Source of the DNA: Pontibacter amylolyticus
GTDB taxonomy: Bacteria > Bacteroidota > Bacteroidia > Cytophagales > Hymenobacteraceae
Direction of reading: 5' to 3'
DNA: 64,000 bases
Assembly: GCF_014638845.1 (NCBI RefSeq)
Contig: NZ_BMFP01000001.1
Coordinates: 655,566-719,565 of the forward strand
Both the position numbers and the translations under genes were made by a program. Below are positions 1 to 8,538 of the stretch, one piece after another; the first letter of the stretch is position 1, and each line of letters starts with the position of its first letter. Under the pieces are notes generated by a model. That model was not told the DNA's origin. It did not search any database and saw only the letters and a list, made by a program, of their open reading frames with translations.

Positions 1-190
1 CAAGGCCCGCCCGGCCAGGGCAAGCTATAGAACAAAACAGGTTGCTATACCTGCAACAGCCGTAGCTAAAAAACCAAGTAAGCTATACCTGGGCCAGAGG
101 CCCCACCATATAAGACACGAGCGAGGACGCTCGCGCTATGAAGCTATACCTGCAATAAGCCCCGCTGGCCAGGCGAAAACCACTCCCCTA
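1..190. other. Intergenic edge with stem-loops and three GCTATACCTG words
   Basis: No gene is visible here. The stretch holds short stem-loops (GTTGC/GCAAC at 41-57, GGCC/GGCC near 93-103, CGAGCG/CGCTCG at 118-133) and three exact copies of the window-wide word GCTATACCTG near 44, 82 and 141. It lies downstream of the minus-strand gene that ends at 191, so one of the hairpins may act as its terminator, although no clear T-run is seen. Confidence 0.4.
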
Positions 191-1315
191 TTACTTATAC
201 CCAATAATCGAAGTAAACGCAACCTTCCGCATCGGTTGTCGGGAAACAGGATTAATCGCCTCCACTACTCCCTCCGCTTTCAACGCCTCTAACGCTTCTT
301 TGTAATTGCCCCGGATATAATTCGTGCCGATGTTGTGATGCCGGTAAATGCTGTCGATTGGCAGGTTATGGTAATAGGCGCGTTTACCGGCCAGATCGGT
401 GATCAGGTTTTTGATCGAGTAGCGGTACTGCTCCTGGAACAGCGACAACTGGTGTTTGATGTTGGCTCCGAAAAGCGGCACGCCGTCTTCTTGGTAGTCG
501 CTGTACATGAGCATGAGCTCTTTCATTTTCATGTAAGGTGCATCGTTCTTCGATACAAAAAACAGGTAGTGACTTGTCTGGTTCTTTTTGGGCAGACTGA
601 TCTTGAAACGGAACGTCTTGTAATCCTTCTCCCGGAAAACGTCCTCGAACTGATCCACCATGAAGTCTTCGCGCTGACCGGCATCCTGGTAGCGGTCACA
701 GAACTCGCGGATCTTCTGCAGGCGCTCTTTGCCAAACACGTCGGCCATGATGCTGTCGTCCGTAGCGCCCTGCACTGCTGCCCGCAGTTTGGCTGGCGTG
801 AAGAGCATGAAGAGATCGAGCCCCCAGCGGCGCACCGACTGCAAGAGCAGCTGCTGCGAAAACTCGTAACCGAACGGATCCAGGTATAGCAGGGTGGGCA
901 CATCGTTGCCGAGGAGCTTGGCTAGCGCGGCCAGGCTGGTTTCTTCGTGCAGCAAAACGGGCTTGTGCTGCAAATCTGCGTAGTAAGGCAGTTGCTGCAG
1001 GTTCTCCTTTAGTTTGGCGGTAACGGTCTTCTTTTCATCGTTGAAAAAGGTGCGCACCACTTTGTTCAGGTTGTACTTGTCAGTTGCGCCGAAAATGCTG
1101 TTGAGCACTCGGACAGGCGCGGCGGGCTTGCCGTCTTCCGGCTTTCCGTCGCCGGCGTAGAGGTCGATGAAGGCCAGCACCGGGTTGGTTTTATAGCGCT
1201 GCCCCTGCAGCTGGGCACTGCACCAGGCCTTAAAAAATTCGTTCAGCAGCTCCGACTTGATCTCAGCGCTGCTCCGTTGTTCTATAAAAAAATCGTTTGT
1301 ATCGGCCGTAGACAT
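191..1315 (-). CDS. Three-Cys-motif partner protein TcmP-like (methyltransferase-like fold)
   Basis: The 374-residue product resembles the three-Cys-motif partner (TcmP) family. A methyltransferase-like motif FIDLYAGDGKPEDG lies at about residues 49-62 and a second, LLYLDPFGYEF, at about 142-152; both are typical of this family. TcmP proteins are usually encoded next to a Gp37/Gp68-type protein with three conserved cysteines, and their reaction is not known. No such partner is in the window; the gene is the first on the left edge, so a partner could lie just outside. The next gene to the right is on the other strand. The family call rests on motif recognition; the substrate is unknown. Confidence 0.75.
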   Translation of the reverse strand: MSTADTNDFFIEQRSSAEIKSELLNEFFKAWCSAQLQGQRYKTNPVLAFIDLYAGDGKPEDGKPAAPVRVLNSIFGATDKYNLNKVVRTFFNDEKKTVTAKLKENLQQLPYYADLQHKPVLLHEETSLAALAKLLGNDVPTLLYLDPFGYEFSQQLLLQSVRRWGLDLFMLFTPAKLRAAVQGATDDSIMADVFGKERLQKIREFCDRYQDAGQREDFMVDQFEDVFREKDYKTFRFKISLPKKNQTSHYLFFVSKNDAPYMKMKELMLMYSDYQEDGVPLFGANIKHQLSLFQEQYRYSIKNLITDLAGKRAYYHNLPIDSIYRHHNIGTNYIRGNYKEALEALKAEGVVEAINPVSRQPMRKVAFTSIIGYK

Positions 1316-1429
1316 GGAAAATGGTCAATTCTGAAGCCCGGTGAGTTAGAAAGGATTGCTTCCTATACCTGCAGGGCGGCTCAGGGTTTAATGGAGAGGT
1401 AAAGTTAGGGCTTGTTTCAATTATAAGCG

Positions 1430-1437
1430 TAATTTTG
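1430..1437 (+). promoter_or_regulatory. Bacteroidota-type -7 box TAATTTTG
   Basis: TAATTTTG matches the TAnnTTTG consensus of the Bacteroidota housekeeping sigma factor exactly and ends four bases before the ATG at 1442. The upstream -33 element is weak (TTAG about 21 bases before). If used, transcription would start at or near the start codon, giving a leaderless message. Confidence 0.5.
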
Positions 1438-1441
1438 CAGC

Positions 1442-1876
1442 ATGAAACTGACGGGCAACATTCTCAACATTAAAAACAAGCGCGACGACCGCAATGCAGG
1501 CATAGCCATCGAGGTGGACAAGATCGAATACGTGACTTACAAGAAGGATGGCAAGTACTTCCAGCCCTTCAACCTGGAGGTGGAGCTGGATGAGCCGCTC
1601 GTGATCACCGGAGATCAGTTGGCCCGCAAACCTGAGAAACACCTGCAGGAAGGCGAGTACGATTTTGATGTGTATGACAAGGAAGATGGGGACTATGTGC
1701 TGAACGAGAACAGGTTTCTGTCGGTACTGCTAGCGTACGACGAGTTTGAACAGGAGCACGTGCTGTCGTCGGTGGAGTATACGGTCACGGTTCCGAACGA
1801 GGAGTTCAAGGTGCTGAAAGAAGAGCAGCACAAACTCCGGCATTCCCGCAAGGGCACAGGCAAAAAAAAGAAATAG
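1442..1876 (+). CDS. Hypothetical acidic protein with Lys-rich tail
   Basis: I do not recognise the family of this 144-residue protein. It has no signal peptide or membrane segment, a strongly acidic middle (many Glu and Asp at about 45-120) and a basic C-terminus ending in GKKKK. The composition suggests a soluble cytoplasmic protein, possibly mostly beta strand. A TAnnTTTG box sits four bases upstream of the ATG and a strong hairpin terminator follows, so it is probably transcribed alone. The start is chosen because the box directly precedes it and no earlier ATG is in frame. Confidence 0.7.
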   Translation: MKLTGNILNIKNKRDDRNAGIAIEVDKIEYVTYKKDGKYFQPFNLEVELDEPLVITGDQLARKPEKHLQEGEYDFDVYDKEDGDYVLNENRFLSVLLAYDEFEQEHVLSSVEYTVTVPNEEFKVLKEEQHKLRHSRKGTGKKKK

Positions 1877-1902
1877 CCTGCCGACAGCCAGGTATAAAAA
1901 CA

Positions 1903-1946
1903 GAAAGACCTGCTTTAAGCGATGCTTATAGCAGGTCTTTCCTTTT
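1903..1946 (+). terminator. Rho-independent terminator
   Basis: A perfect 12-bp stem (GAAAGACCTGCT at 1903-1914 with AGCAGGTCTTTC at 1930-1941) and a 15-base loop are followed by a short pyrimidine run, 27 bases after the stop of the preceding gene. Confidence 0.8.
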
Positions 1947-2083
1947 CATGTTCCGTCAAACATGGAAGCAATTCTTCCAAAAGCTTCTACAAGCTTTAAT
2001 TCAGGTTTACGCCTGTCTGAACGATAACATAATGTCTATACCAGGTATACGAAAGTTGGCGCAGCAGGTTGATGTCCAGACAC

Positions 2084-2290
2084 TTACTTTTTGTTCATCC
2101 CCAGGTAAATGCCGTAGCCGATCAGGCCGGCACCCACAGCGAAGAGCACATACTGTTTCTGCTTCGTGTCCAGGCCGTTGTAGGTGTCCAGTCCGAACTT
2201 GCCGGGATTCTTAAACACGTTCATGATCTCGCCCGGATTTTCCATCAGGTAGTTCAAAGGGTTTGAGGGTTTTGCTGTATTGGTTTTCAT
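2084..2290 (-). CDS. Small single-pass membrane protein
   Basis: The 68-residue product has a polar N-terminal half with Asn-Pro-Gly motifs (MENPGEIMNVFKNPGKFG at about 16-33) and one hydrophobic segment near the C-terminus (about 47-64, YVLFAVGAGLIGYGIYLG) followed by NKK. I do not recognise a family. It lies about 85 bases downstream of the sigma-factor operon on the same strand and could be its last gene or be separate. Confidence 0.6.
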   Translation of the reverse strand: MKTNTAKPSNPLNYLMENPGEIMNVFKNPGKFGLDTYNGLDTKQKQYVLFAVGAGLIGYGIYLGMNKK

Positions 2291-2374
2291 AGTCTTTCTT
2301 TTTTCCTTTTGCTTACGGGAACAGGAGCTTAATAGATAGGGAAATTTCAGAAAAGCTATACCTGATACCGGTAG

Positions 2375-3190
2375 TTATTTGGCGGCTTTGCGAAGGTAGA
2401 TGTTGCCGTTCATGTTCTTGATCAGGATCTCTGGCCCGCCGCCATTTACTTTGCCGGTGATAAAATCTGCGGTGCTCACCCGGTAAATCCCTTTCTCATT
2501 TCGGGTGCCGGTTTTCACCTGTGCCTGCGAAGCCTCCCGGGTCATCTCAAAATCGGTGTATACTTCTCCCCTGTCCGATCGCAGCTTAGTGTTGAATTTT
2601 GAGTTGGCTGGCAGCGTAATATCCACGTTCCCGTTCAGGGTCGAAAAGGCCATCGGCGACTTGCCGTCCCAGCGCAGGATATTGGCTTTCACGTTGCCAT
2701 TGGTTGTGTTGGCCACTGCATTGCCCGAGACGTTCTCCAGCAGGATGCTGCCGTTCACATTGGCGAGTTCCAGGTTACCGTTCACATTGCTTACGGTCAG
2801 GTCGCCGCCATTGACGGTGGCGAGCCGCAGACTGAAGTTCTGGGGCACTTGTATCTCCAGGTTCACTTTCCTGTTCACGGCTTCGGTGCTTACATGCACC
2901 TGGTTGTTTTGCTCTGTAACCGTCAGGCCCAGGTTGGTGTTCGGGATGCGCTTCAGACCACCGGCATCTTCACGTTCCTTTGCCCGGCTTTCGCCAGCAC
3001 TTGCCTTGATGACCACTTCTTTGCCCTTGGTGCCTGTCACGCTGATGGAACCGGTTACCAGGCTAATCTCCAGGCTGCCGGTGTTGTTCGGCTTTGTAAG
3101 GGGAACCGTAATCTCTTCTCCGGTTGTACTCTGAGCAAATAAAGAGGTGCTCAGCATCAGAAATATAAAAAAAAGGATGTTGCGTTTCAT
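2375..3190 (-). CDS. Secreted DUF4097-family beta-strand repeat protein (second copy)
   Basis: The 271-residue protein begins with a signal peptide (MKRNILFFIFLMLSTSLFAQ). The rest is a chain of short beta-strand repeats rich in N-G, such as 'VNGNLELANVNGSILLENV', typical of DUF4097/adhesin-like parallel-beta proteins. It would act in the periplasm or at the outer membrane; its function is not known. It follows a paralogous gene by 44 bases and belongs to the ECF sigma operon (5484 down to about 2375). Such proteins often accompany ECF sigma/anti-sigma pairs in Bacteroidota and may be targets or sensors of that system, which is an inference here. Confidence 0.85.
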   Translation of the reverse strand: MKRNILFFIFLMLSTSLFAQSTTGEEITVPLTKPNNTGSLEISLVTGSISVTGTKGKEVVIKASAGESRAKEREDAGGLKRIPNTNLGLTVTEQNNQVHVSTEAVNRKVNLEIQVPQNFSLRLATVNGGDLTVSNVNGNLELANVNGSILLENVSGNAVANTTNGNVKANILRWDGKSPMAFSTLNGNVDITLPANSKFNTKLRSDRGEVYTDFEMTREASQAQVKTGTRNEKGIYRVSTADFITGKVNGGGPEILIKNMNGNIYLRKAAK

Positions 3191-3234
3191 GGGTTCTTTT
3201 TTTTTAGTTAATGTATGTGGCCGGGTTTGGCAGT

Positions 3235-4104
3235 TTAGCTTTGTGCTTTCACAATTACATTCCCGTTAAAGGTTTTCAGATGCAGTAAGGCCGCTCCTGT
3301 TCCCGTTTTATAAGTTGATTCTTTTCCGAGTTTATAGGTTGTGGTGGCGCCGCTTCGATTGCTCACTTTCTCTACTTTCGGAGCCAGTTGCTGCAGGTCT
3401 TCCAGGTCGGTGTAGAAGTCGCCGTTGAAGGCGCTGAAGCTGATGGTGGCTGAAAGCGACTTACGGTACAGCAGCTCAACGTTGCCGTTCAGCGTTTCCA
3501 GCCTCGCCTGCTTTTTTGGGTTTTCGCGGTATTTGGCCACCACGCTCCCATTCACTGTTTTGGCGTCTACGTCTCCCGAGATATTGTCCAGCAGGATGGC
3601 CCCGTTTACATTGGCAGCATGAATATAGCTGGCCGTAAGGTCTTTGACCTTCACGTCACCGTTGTTAATGGTAATCAGGGAGATATTGGTGTTCTGCGGT
3701 ACCTTGATTGTGAAATTGTGGGTGAACCTGTACCCGAGATCTTTTGTGATATTCACGCCCCGATTGGAAGAGCCCGTTCTGTGCGACTGGATGTAAGGCG
3801 CTTTCAGGTAACTGATGATGCTGTCGCCGCTCACTTCAAACTCGAGGCTCAGCTCCTTCGATTTCGCCAATCCGTCTGCTGTGCCTGGTTTGATGATGCG
3901 CTCCACTTCGATCAACACCTTATCGCTTTTATGCGTCTCCACATGCACAAACCCATCGATGTTCTCGATCTTAACCACATTGCCTGGTGACTTGCGGTTA
4001 AAGCGCAGCTCCTTTACGATCTTTTCGGTGTGGTCCTGCGCCATCAGCCCACTGCTGACAGTGAGGAATGCCACAAGTAACATTAGGGATCGAATGACTT
4101 TCAT
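3235..4104 (-). CDS. Secreted DUF4097-family beta-strand repeat protein (first copy)
   Basis: The 289-residue product has an N-terminal signal peptide ending near LMAQ (residues 1-23). It then carries the same repeated strands as its neighbour, including 'LITINNGDVKVKDL' and 'AANVNGAILLDNISGDV', and ends with 'LKTFNGNVIVKAQS'. It starts four bases after the stop of the anti-sigma-like gene, so the two are almost certainly co-transcribed and translationally close. The pair of DUF4097 genes probably arose by tandem duplication followed by divergence. Confidence 0.85.
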   Translation of the reverse strand: MKVIRSLMLLVAFLTVSSGLMAQDHTEKIVKELRFNRKSPGNVVKIENIDGFVHVETHKSDKVLIEVERIIKPGTADGLAKSKELSLEFEVSGDSIISYLKAPYIQSHRTGSSNRGVNITKDLGYRFTHNFTIKVPQNTNISLITINNGDVKVKDLTASYIHAANVNGAILLDNISGDVDAKTVNGSVVAKYRENPKKQARLETLNGNVELLYRKSLSATISFSAFNGDFYTDLEDLQQLAPKVEKVSNRSGATTTYKLGKESTYKTGTGAALLHLKTFNGNVIVKAQS

Positions 4105-4108
4105 AGTA

Positions 4109-4921
4109 TTAGATTAAGACGTTTATACTTTCTTTGATTTTATCTTTCACCAGCTCGTTGGTGCTTTCGTCCTGCAGGAGCTGCTTGAGCTGCGGCACCG
4201 CTTCCTTCTCCTGCAGGGCCTGCATGAGGTCAGCCAGGGCGACCTGTACCATGGGCGAGTCCTGCTGACTGATGGATAGGATCAGCCCAGCCCTCACCTC
4301 CGGTCTTGCCGTGTGGTTTTTCAGGGCCTCCACAGCCGCAAGCCGCACATTCACGTTAGGGTCGTTGTTAAGGGAGTTGAACAAGGCATCAATCACCCGG
4401 CTATCGGCGTTCGTCATCTCCTGCGAGATATTCACGGCCCGCAACCGGTCCACAGCCAGGGGCTGCTCGATGAGTGTTGTAAAGAGCACCTGCTTCATCT
4501 GGCTCAGCTCCGTGGCCAGCATTTTTACATCAGGGTCCTGCTGCTGTTGCTGCTTTGGCGAGAAGGCGAGCCAGGCCACTAAAAAGCCGGCAAAAAAGAT
4601 GACCAGGGTATAGGCAAACTTGGCCGGGCTCAGAAAAATATTCAGTTGTTGCCAAAGGTCTCCCCAGGAAAAAGCGGCCCCTGAAGGCATTACCTTTTGC
4701 TTTTCGGCAGCCAGCAGGTGGTTGAATTTGGCCTCCAGTCCAGGGCCCGGTTCCGGCGCTGGCAGGGTGTAAAATGCATTGTAGGCAGCCTGTGTTGCTT
4801 CCAGCTCGGCGGCAGGTATCATGCCTGTTTCCACCAGGGTTTCAAATTCCTGCTGTTGGGCTTCATCCAGATTTCCAGTCAGATAGTCCAGGATCAGTTC
4901 TTCGTGTCTCTCGGTGTTCAT
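4109..4921 (-). CDS. Membrane anti-sigma-like protein with C-terminal HEAT repeats
   Basis: The 270-residue protein has a cytoplasmic N-terminus typical of anti-sigma factors ('EELILDYLTGNLDEAQQQEFETLV', about 7-30). A single membrane segment follows at about 112-131 (YTLVIFFAGFLVAWLAF), then a Gln-rich stretch (KQQQQQD) and HEAT-like helical repeats (about 150-270). No zinc-binding His/Cys set is visible, so this is not a classical ZAS domain. The reading frame overlaps the sigma gene by four bases (ATGA), which indicates translational coupling. The likely role is to hold the sigma factor at the membrane and sense a periplasmic signal through the HEAT part; this is inferred from context. Confidence 0.75.
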   Translation of the reverse strand: MNTERHEELILDYLTGNLDEAQQQEFETLVETGMIPAAELEATQAAYNAFYTLPAPEPGPGLEAKFNHLLAAEKQKVMPSGAAFSWGDLWQQLNIFLSPAKFAYTLVIFFAGFLVAWLAFSPKQQQQQDPDVKMLATELSQMKQVLFTTLIEQPLAVDRLRAVNISQEMTNADSRVIDALFNSLNNDPNVNVRLAAVEALKNHTARPEVRAGLILSISQQDSPMVQVALADLMQALQEKEAVPQLKQLLQDESTNELVKDKIKESINVLI

Positions 4922-5484
4922 ATGTTTATACCTTTCGCCTGTAATTTCAAAAAGACCTCCCGTAGGTCGTTTATTGCCCGGAACACCCGGACCTTTACAT
5001 TTGCTTCGGTGCAGTCGCGCAGCTCCGCAATGTCTTTGTATTTCACCCCCTGCAGTTTGCTTAGCAGGAGCAGCTCCTTTTTGTCGTTGCTCAGCTGGTC
5101 GAGGGCCCTTTCCATGAGCAGCAGGTGCTCTTCTTTTTGCCTCGCTTCCCCCGGAACCGTGAGGTCCGCCAACACATCCTGTTTCCCGTCGATGTCAGTG
5201 GTAATGCCAGCTTTCTTTGCCTTTTTAATGTGGTCGGCCAGCACGTTGCGGGCCAGGTGATAGAGCCAGGTGACAAACTTGCCATCTCCCCGGAAGGTAT
5301 GGCGGTACTTGAGCACCCGCTCAAAAACATCCTGCACCAGGTCCTCGCTCAGCTCAGCATTCCGGGTAAAGCGGAAATAGAAGCCATACAGGCTTTTGCC
5401 ATACCGCTTAAAGAGCAGGCTGAGCTTGTCAAGGTCACCAGACTTGACCTGTAGCATCAAAGCATTGTCAGTCAATATTTCCAA
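4918..5484 (-). CDS. ECF RNA polymerase sigma factor
   Basis: The 188-residue protein has sigma region 2 at about 15-85 ('AELSEDLVQDVFERVLKY' and 'FVTWLYHLARNVLADHIKK') and region 4 at about 125-178 ('GVKYKDIAELRDCTEANVKVRVFRAINDLRE'). No region 3 is present, so it is of the extracytoplasmic-function type. It is the first gene of an operon with the anti-sigma-like HEAT protein and two DUF4097 genes. ECF operons commonly regulate themselves, but the promoter is not recognisable here because ECF consensus sites differ from the housekeeping one. Confidence 0.92.
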   Translation of the reverse strand: MEILTDNALMLQVKSGDLDKLSLLFKRYGKSLYGFYFRFTRNAELSEDLVQDVFERVLKYRHTFRGDGKFVTWLYHLARNVLADHIKKAKKAGITTDIDGKQDVLADLTVPGEARQKEEHLLLMERALDQLSNDKKELLLLSKLQGVKYKDIAELRDCTEANVKVRVFRAINDLREVFLKLQAKGINI

Positions 5485-5581
5485 ATGAGCAGGATGTTTT
5501 GGTGTTCATCTATAGAAACTCCGGTTTGAGGAAAAGTTACAGCATTCCGGCACTTATTTTTCGGGTAAAAGGAGCAAAAAT

Positions 5582-5629
5582 GCTGAACACTGCCTGCCCA
5601 TAAAAGCTGAACACTGCCTGCCCATAAAA
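5582..5629. repeat. Tandem duplication of a 24-bp unit
   Basis: Two exact, directly adjacent copies of a 24-base unit that begins GCTGAACACTGCC and ends CCCATAAAA occupy 5582-5605 and 5606-5629. They lie in the gap between the sigma gene and the 3' end of the TonB receptor gene, just beyond its terminator. No gene or binding function is evident. Confidence 0.9.
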
Positions 5630-5632
5630 GTT

Positions 5633-5655
5633 AAAGGGGCTCAGAAAGCCCCTTT
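5633..5655 (-). terminator. Terminator of the TonB receptor gene
   Basis: The stem AAAGGGGCT/AGCCCCTTT (5633-5641 with 5647-5655) has a five-base loop and lies about 33 bases downstream of the receptor stop codon. On the minus strand its 3' side is A-rich then T-containing. It could work in either direction, because the upstream neighbour is divergent. Confidence 0.65.
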
Positions 5656-5687
5656 ATTCTCACCATTACAAACAAGCAATAATTCGA

Positions 5688-8138
5688 TCAACCGCCTGTG
5701 CGGTTCAGTTCTTCCAGATTGTTGCGGCGGCGCTCTTCTACTTTAGCGCCTCTGTCAAACTTGTAACGCAGGGTAAAACTGATGTTACGCTGTCGGAAAT
5801 ATTGATCCCAGTCACTCACGTTGCCCTCACCCAGCGTAGCTCCAATGATCAGGTGCTGCGTTCCAAAAATATCGTTGGCGTTGATGCTCAAGTCCAGTTT
5901 ATCATCCATAAAGCTCTTTTTGACCCCCACATTTAACCACCAGCGCGCATCGGCACGGTAGAGGGCGTACACACTAGGCCCTTGGTATACTCCGTTTAGC
6001 TCCAGCTTTACTTTTTTAGGTAACAGGATGGTATGGTTAGACTGTAGCATATAGAACACCTGGTCGTTTACAGTCTGTCCATTGTCAATCGCGACATTGT
6101 ATTCGTTATAAGCCACTATCAGTGTGTTGTTCGACTCCCAGTTTTTCATGACACTGTAGGGCACATTAGCTGTCAGACTCAGATTTTTTGAGTCGTCTGC
6201 GTTGCCGATATAATACACGGTGGTGGCCGTTTCAGGATCAATAGCGACCAGCTCTACAATAACATCCTGCGTGTGCTGATAGCTCAGGGTCAGGTTGTAA
6301 GCCTTCTTAAACACCTGAGAGATGCTGAACGCGTTGGTATACTGTGGCTTAAGGTCTGGGTTTCCCAGCCAATAGGTAAAGGGGTCGCGGTAGGCGAAAA
6401 AGGGATTGAGCTGTCCGTAATTCGGGCGTTGCAGGCGGCGGCTGTAATTATAGTTGATCTGGTAGTCCTCGCTTACCTTTTGCTGCAGAAACAAACTTGG
6501 GAAAAAGTTGAGGTAACTGCGCTTCGTTACATCCCCTGTGGTCAGCAACTCCCCTTTCGACTGGGTCTGCTCTGCCCGCAAGCCTGACTGCAAGCTAAAC
6601 CGCTCAGTAAGTTTAGTGTTGAAATTCACATAGGCGGCATAAATGTTCTCATCGTACACAAAATGGTTCGTACGCTTGGTGTCCAGCACCGGCACTTCGG
6701 CGTTATTAAAGTAAAAGCGGGAGTCGGCGTCGGATATCACCCGACTGGCTTTTGCTCCTACTTCCAACTTACGCCCTTGGGCCAGCGGTTTCGTAAAATC
6801 TACTTTGGCAGCATAAATATCGAACTCGTTAGGCGTGTTGGTATACAGGAAATCCTGCGTAACGGCTCCCGGATTGGTGAGATCGTAGTAGTAGTTGTAG
6901 AAGTCGGCGTCTCCCCTGTTCTTGATCTTAACGAAGTCCAGATCGGCGGTGAGTGTCGTGCCCAGGGTGTCATACTTGCCCATATAGTGCAGATTGGCCG
7001 TTCTGTTAGAAAAGCGGTTCTGGTTGAAATTATCCGCATCTATAAACTGGGTTGGCTGGTCAGGCGAAGGCCCAATATAAGTCTCTGTCAGGAAGTCAGC
7101 ATGCAACTGGTTAGTGGCATAGTAACCCATGACGCCTACGCTGTGCCGGTCGTTAAAGCTGTAGTCTGTTCCCAGACGAACAGCAGGCGGGCCTTCCACC
7201 TTATAATTGCCATCCGCCACCTGGTCGAAGTAGGTGGAGGATTCATCGCCTTTGAACACACGGGTGAAGGTGGCATCGCGCCCCCCTACCCGGCGTGCCA
7301 TGTCCAGGTTCAGGAAAGAATTCCAGGGTCCGGTTCTGTAATTAATGCTGGCTCCTGTGCTGTAGCCGTACTGCTTAAAGTTGTAGTTTCCTCCAGCATA
7401 CACACTGCCATTCAAACCTTGCACAGTATTCTTTTTAAGGTTGATGTTAAGTATACCTGAGGAACCTTCCGCATCGTACTTGGACGAGGGGTTGGTGATG
7501 ATCTCGATGTTGCGGATGTTCTCGGCTGACATACCTTCGAGCAGCGAGCGCAGGTCGCGGGCGGAGAGGTAGGTCAGTTTTCCATCCAGCATAATGGTTA
7601 CCCCTGCCCTGCCATTCAGCTGTATGTTGCCTTCCTGGTCTATGAACACGCCCGGCGAGGTGGCCAGCACATCATAGGCTGTCCGGCCTGCGGCCAGTGC
7701 CGTCCCCTCAATGCTTACCACCATGCGGTCGGCTTCCTGGGTGATGGTGGGGCGGAGCCCTTCCACCGTAACTTCCTTCAGCTGGGTTGTGCTGGGTACC
7801 AGCCTGATGTTCCCGACTGTAGCTTCCGGTTTTGCCGCACTGACTACCACCTGACTCATAAATTTCTTCTGATAGCCCAGGAAGCTGATGGCCAACTGGT
7901 AATTGCCAGGCGCTACTGCCGTGAAGGAAAAGCGGCCATTGGCATCGGTGAGTGCGCTTTGCAGTGCCTGCGTATTGCCTGACTGGAGCAGGGCGACTGT
8001 TGCATACTCAATGGGCTTGCCGGTGAGCGAATCGGAAAGTGTTCCGGATATTTTACCTGCCTCCTGCGCCCATGCGGCACCTGAAACGGACAGGAGAAGA
8101 CATAGCATTCCCATCAAAAAAAGTACACTTTTTTTCAT
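5688..8138 (-). CDS. TonB-dependent receptor / outer-membrane beta-barrel family protein
   Basis: The 816-residue protein has a signal peptide (1-25, ending AAWAQ). A carboxypeptidase-regulatory-like domain follows at about 29-110 ('ISGTLSDSLTGKPIEYATVALL'), then a plug domain at about 125-235 ('RTAYDVLATSPGVFIDQEGNIQLNGRAGVTIMLDG') and a large beta-barrel to the end. It belongs to the class with the OMP_b-brl_3-type barrel rather than the SusC class, and no SusD-like gene is adjacent. The substrate is unknown. It ends in a polar tail (RNNLEELNRTGG) instead of a terminal aromatic residue. Convergent and divergent neighbours suggest that it is transcribed alone. Confidence 0.9.
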   Translation of the reverse strand: MKKSVLFLMGMLCLLLSVSGAAWAQEAGKISGTLSDSLTGKPIEYATVALLQSGNTQALQSALTDANGRFSFTAVAPGNYQLAISFLGYQKKFMSQVVVSAAKPEATVGNIRLVPSTTQLKEVTVEGLRPTITQEADRMVVSIEGTALAAGRTAYDVLATSPGVFIDQEGNIQLNGRAGVTIMLDGKLTYLSARDLRSLLEGMSAENIRNIEIITNPSSKYDAEGSSGILNINLKKNTVQGLNGSVYAGGNYNFKQYGYSTGASINYRTGPWNSFLNLDMARRVGGRDATFTRVFKGDESSTYFDQVADGNYKVEGPPAVRLGTDYSFNDRHSVGVMGYYATNQLHADFLTETYIGPSPDQPTQFIDADNFNQNRFSNRTANLHYMGKYDTLGTTLTADLDFVKIKNRGDADFYNYYYDLTNPGAVTQDFLYTNTPNEFDIYAAKVDFTKPLAQGRKLEVGAKASRVISDADSRFYFNNAEVPVLDTKRTNHFVYDENIYAAYVNFNTKLTERFSLQSGLRAEQTQSKGELLTTGDVTKRSYLNFFPSLFLQQKVSEDYQINYNYSRRLQRPNYGQLNPFFAYRDPFTYWLGNPDLKPQYTNAFSISQVFKKAYNLTLSYQHTQDVIVELVAIDPETATTVYYIGNADDSKNLSLTANVPYSVMKNWESNNTLIVAYNEYNVAIDNGQTVNDQVFYMLQSNHTILLPKKVKLELNGVYQGPSVYALYRADARWWLNVGVKKSFMDDKLDLSINANDIFGTQHLIIGATLGEGNVSDWDQYFRQRNISFTLRYKFDRGAKVEERRRNNLEELNRTGG

Positions 8139-8538
8139 AGTCTATAGAATTATGATTTTATTTTTTCGCTTTTGTATTCGTGGGGTGTAAGCTAAAGACA
8201 CGCATTCCGCTGTATAGTTGCATCCGCACAAAATTAAATCTGCCATCTTGCTGCGCCTCCCCATTAGGGAGACGACCGGGTTGCTAAAACCTTACAGGGT
8301 TTTCAAATTTATTTTACACACAGGCTGCCAAGGGATGAGCAGCACCAGGGTAGTGTATACAATAGGTAACTTCAGTTTTGGAGAAGGTTACAACATTTGT
8401 TGTTCTTTTTTTGTAGGTATAAGGCATTGGGTATAAGAAGCGCCTTAGCTGATTGGCTGTATTTTATGCTGTTTTCAGACAATCAAATTAGAAAAGCCAC
8501 GTATAGGAAGCAGTACTTGAAAATATTAAAGCTTACCC
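8139..8538. other. Intergenic region between TonB receptor and PAP2 gene
   Basis: The divergent 400-base gap contains a possible minus-strand promoter at 8229-8236 and a short palindrome AAAACC-TTACA-G-GGTTTT at 8286-8303 of a type often scattered in Bacteroidota intergenic DNA. It also has one AGGTATA word near 8415. I see no gene in it. Confidence 0.4.
8229..8236 (-). promoter_or_regulatory. Possible -7 box for the TonB receptor gene
   Basis: The minus strand reads TAATTTTG, an exact TAnnTTTG match, about 91 bases upstream of the receptor ATG. No good TTG is present 19-21 bases further upstream, so the call is weak. Confidence 0.35.
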
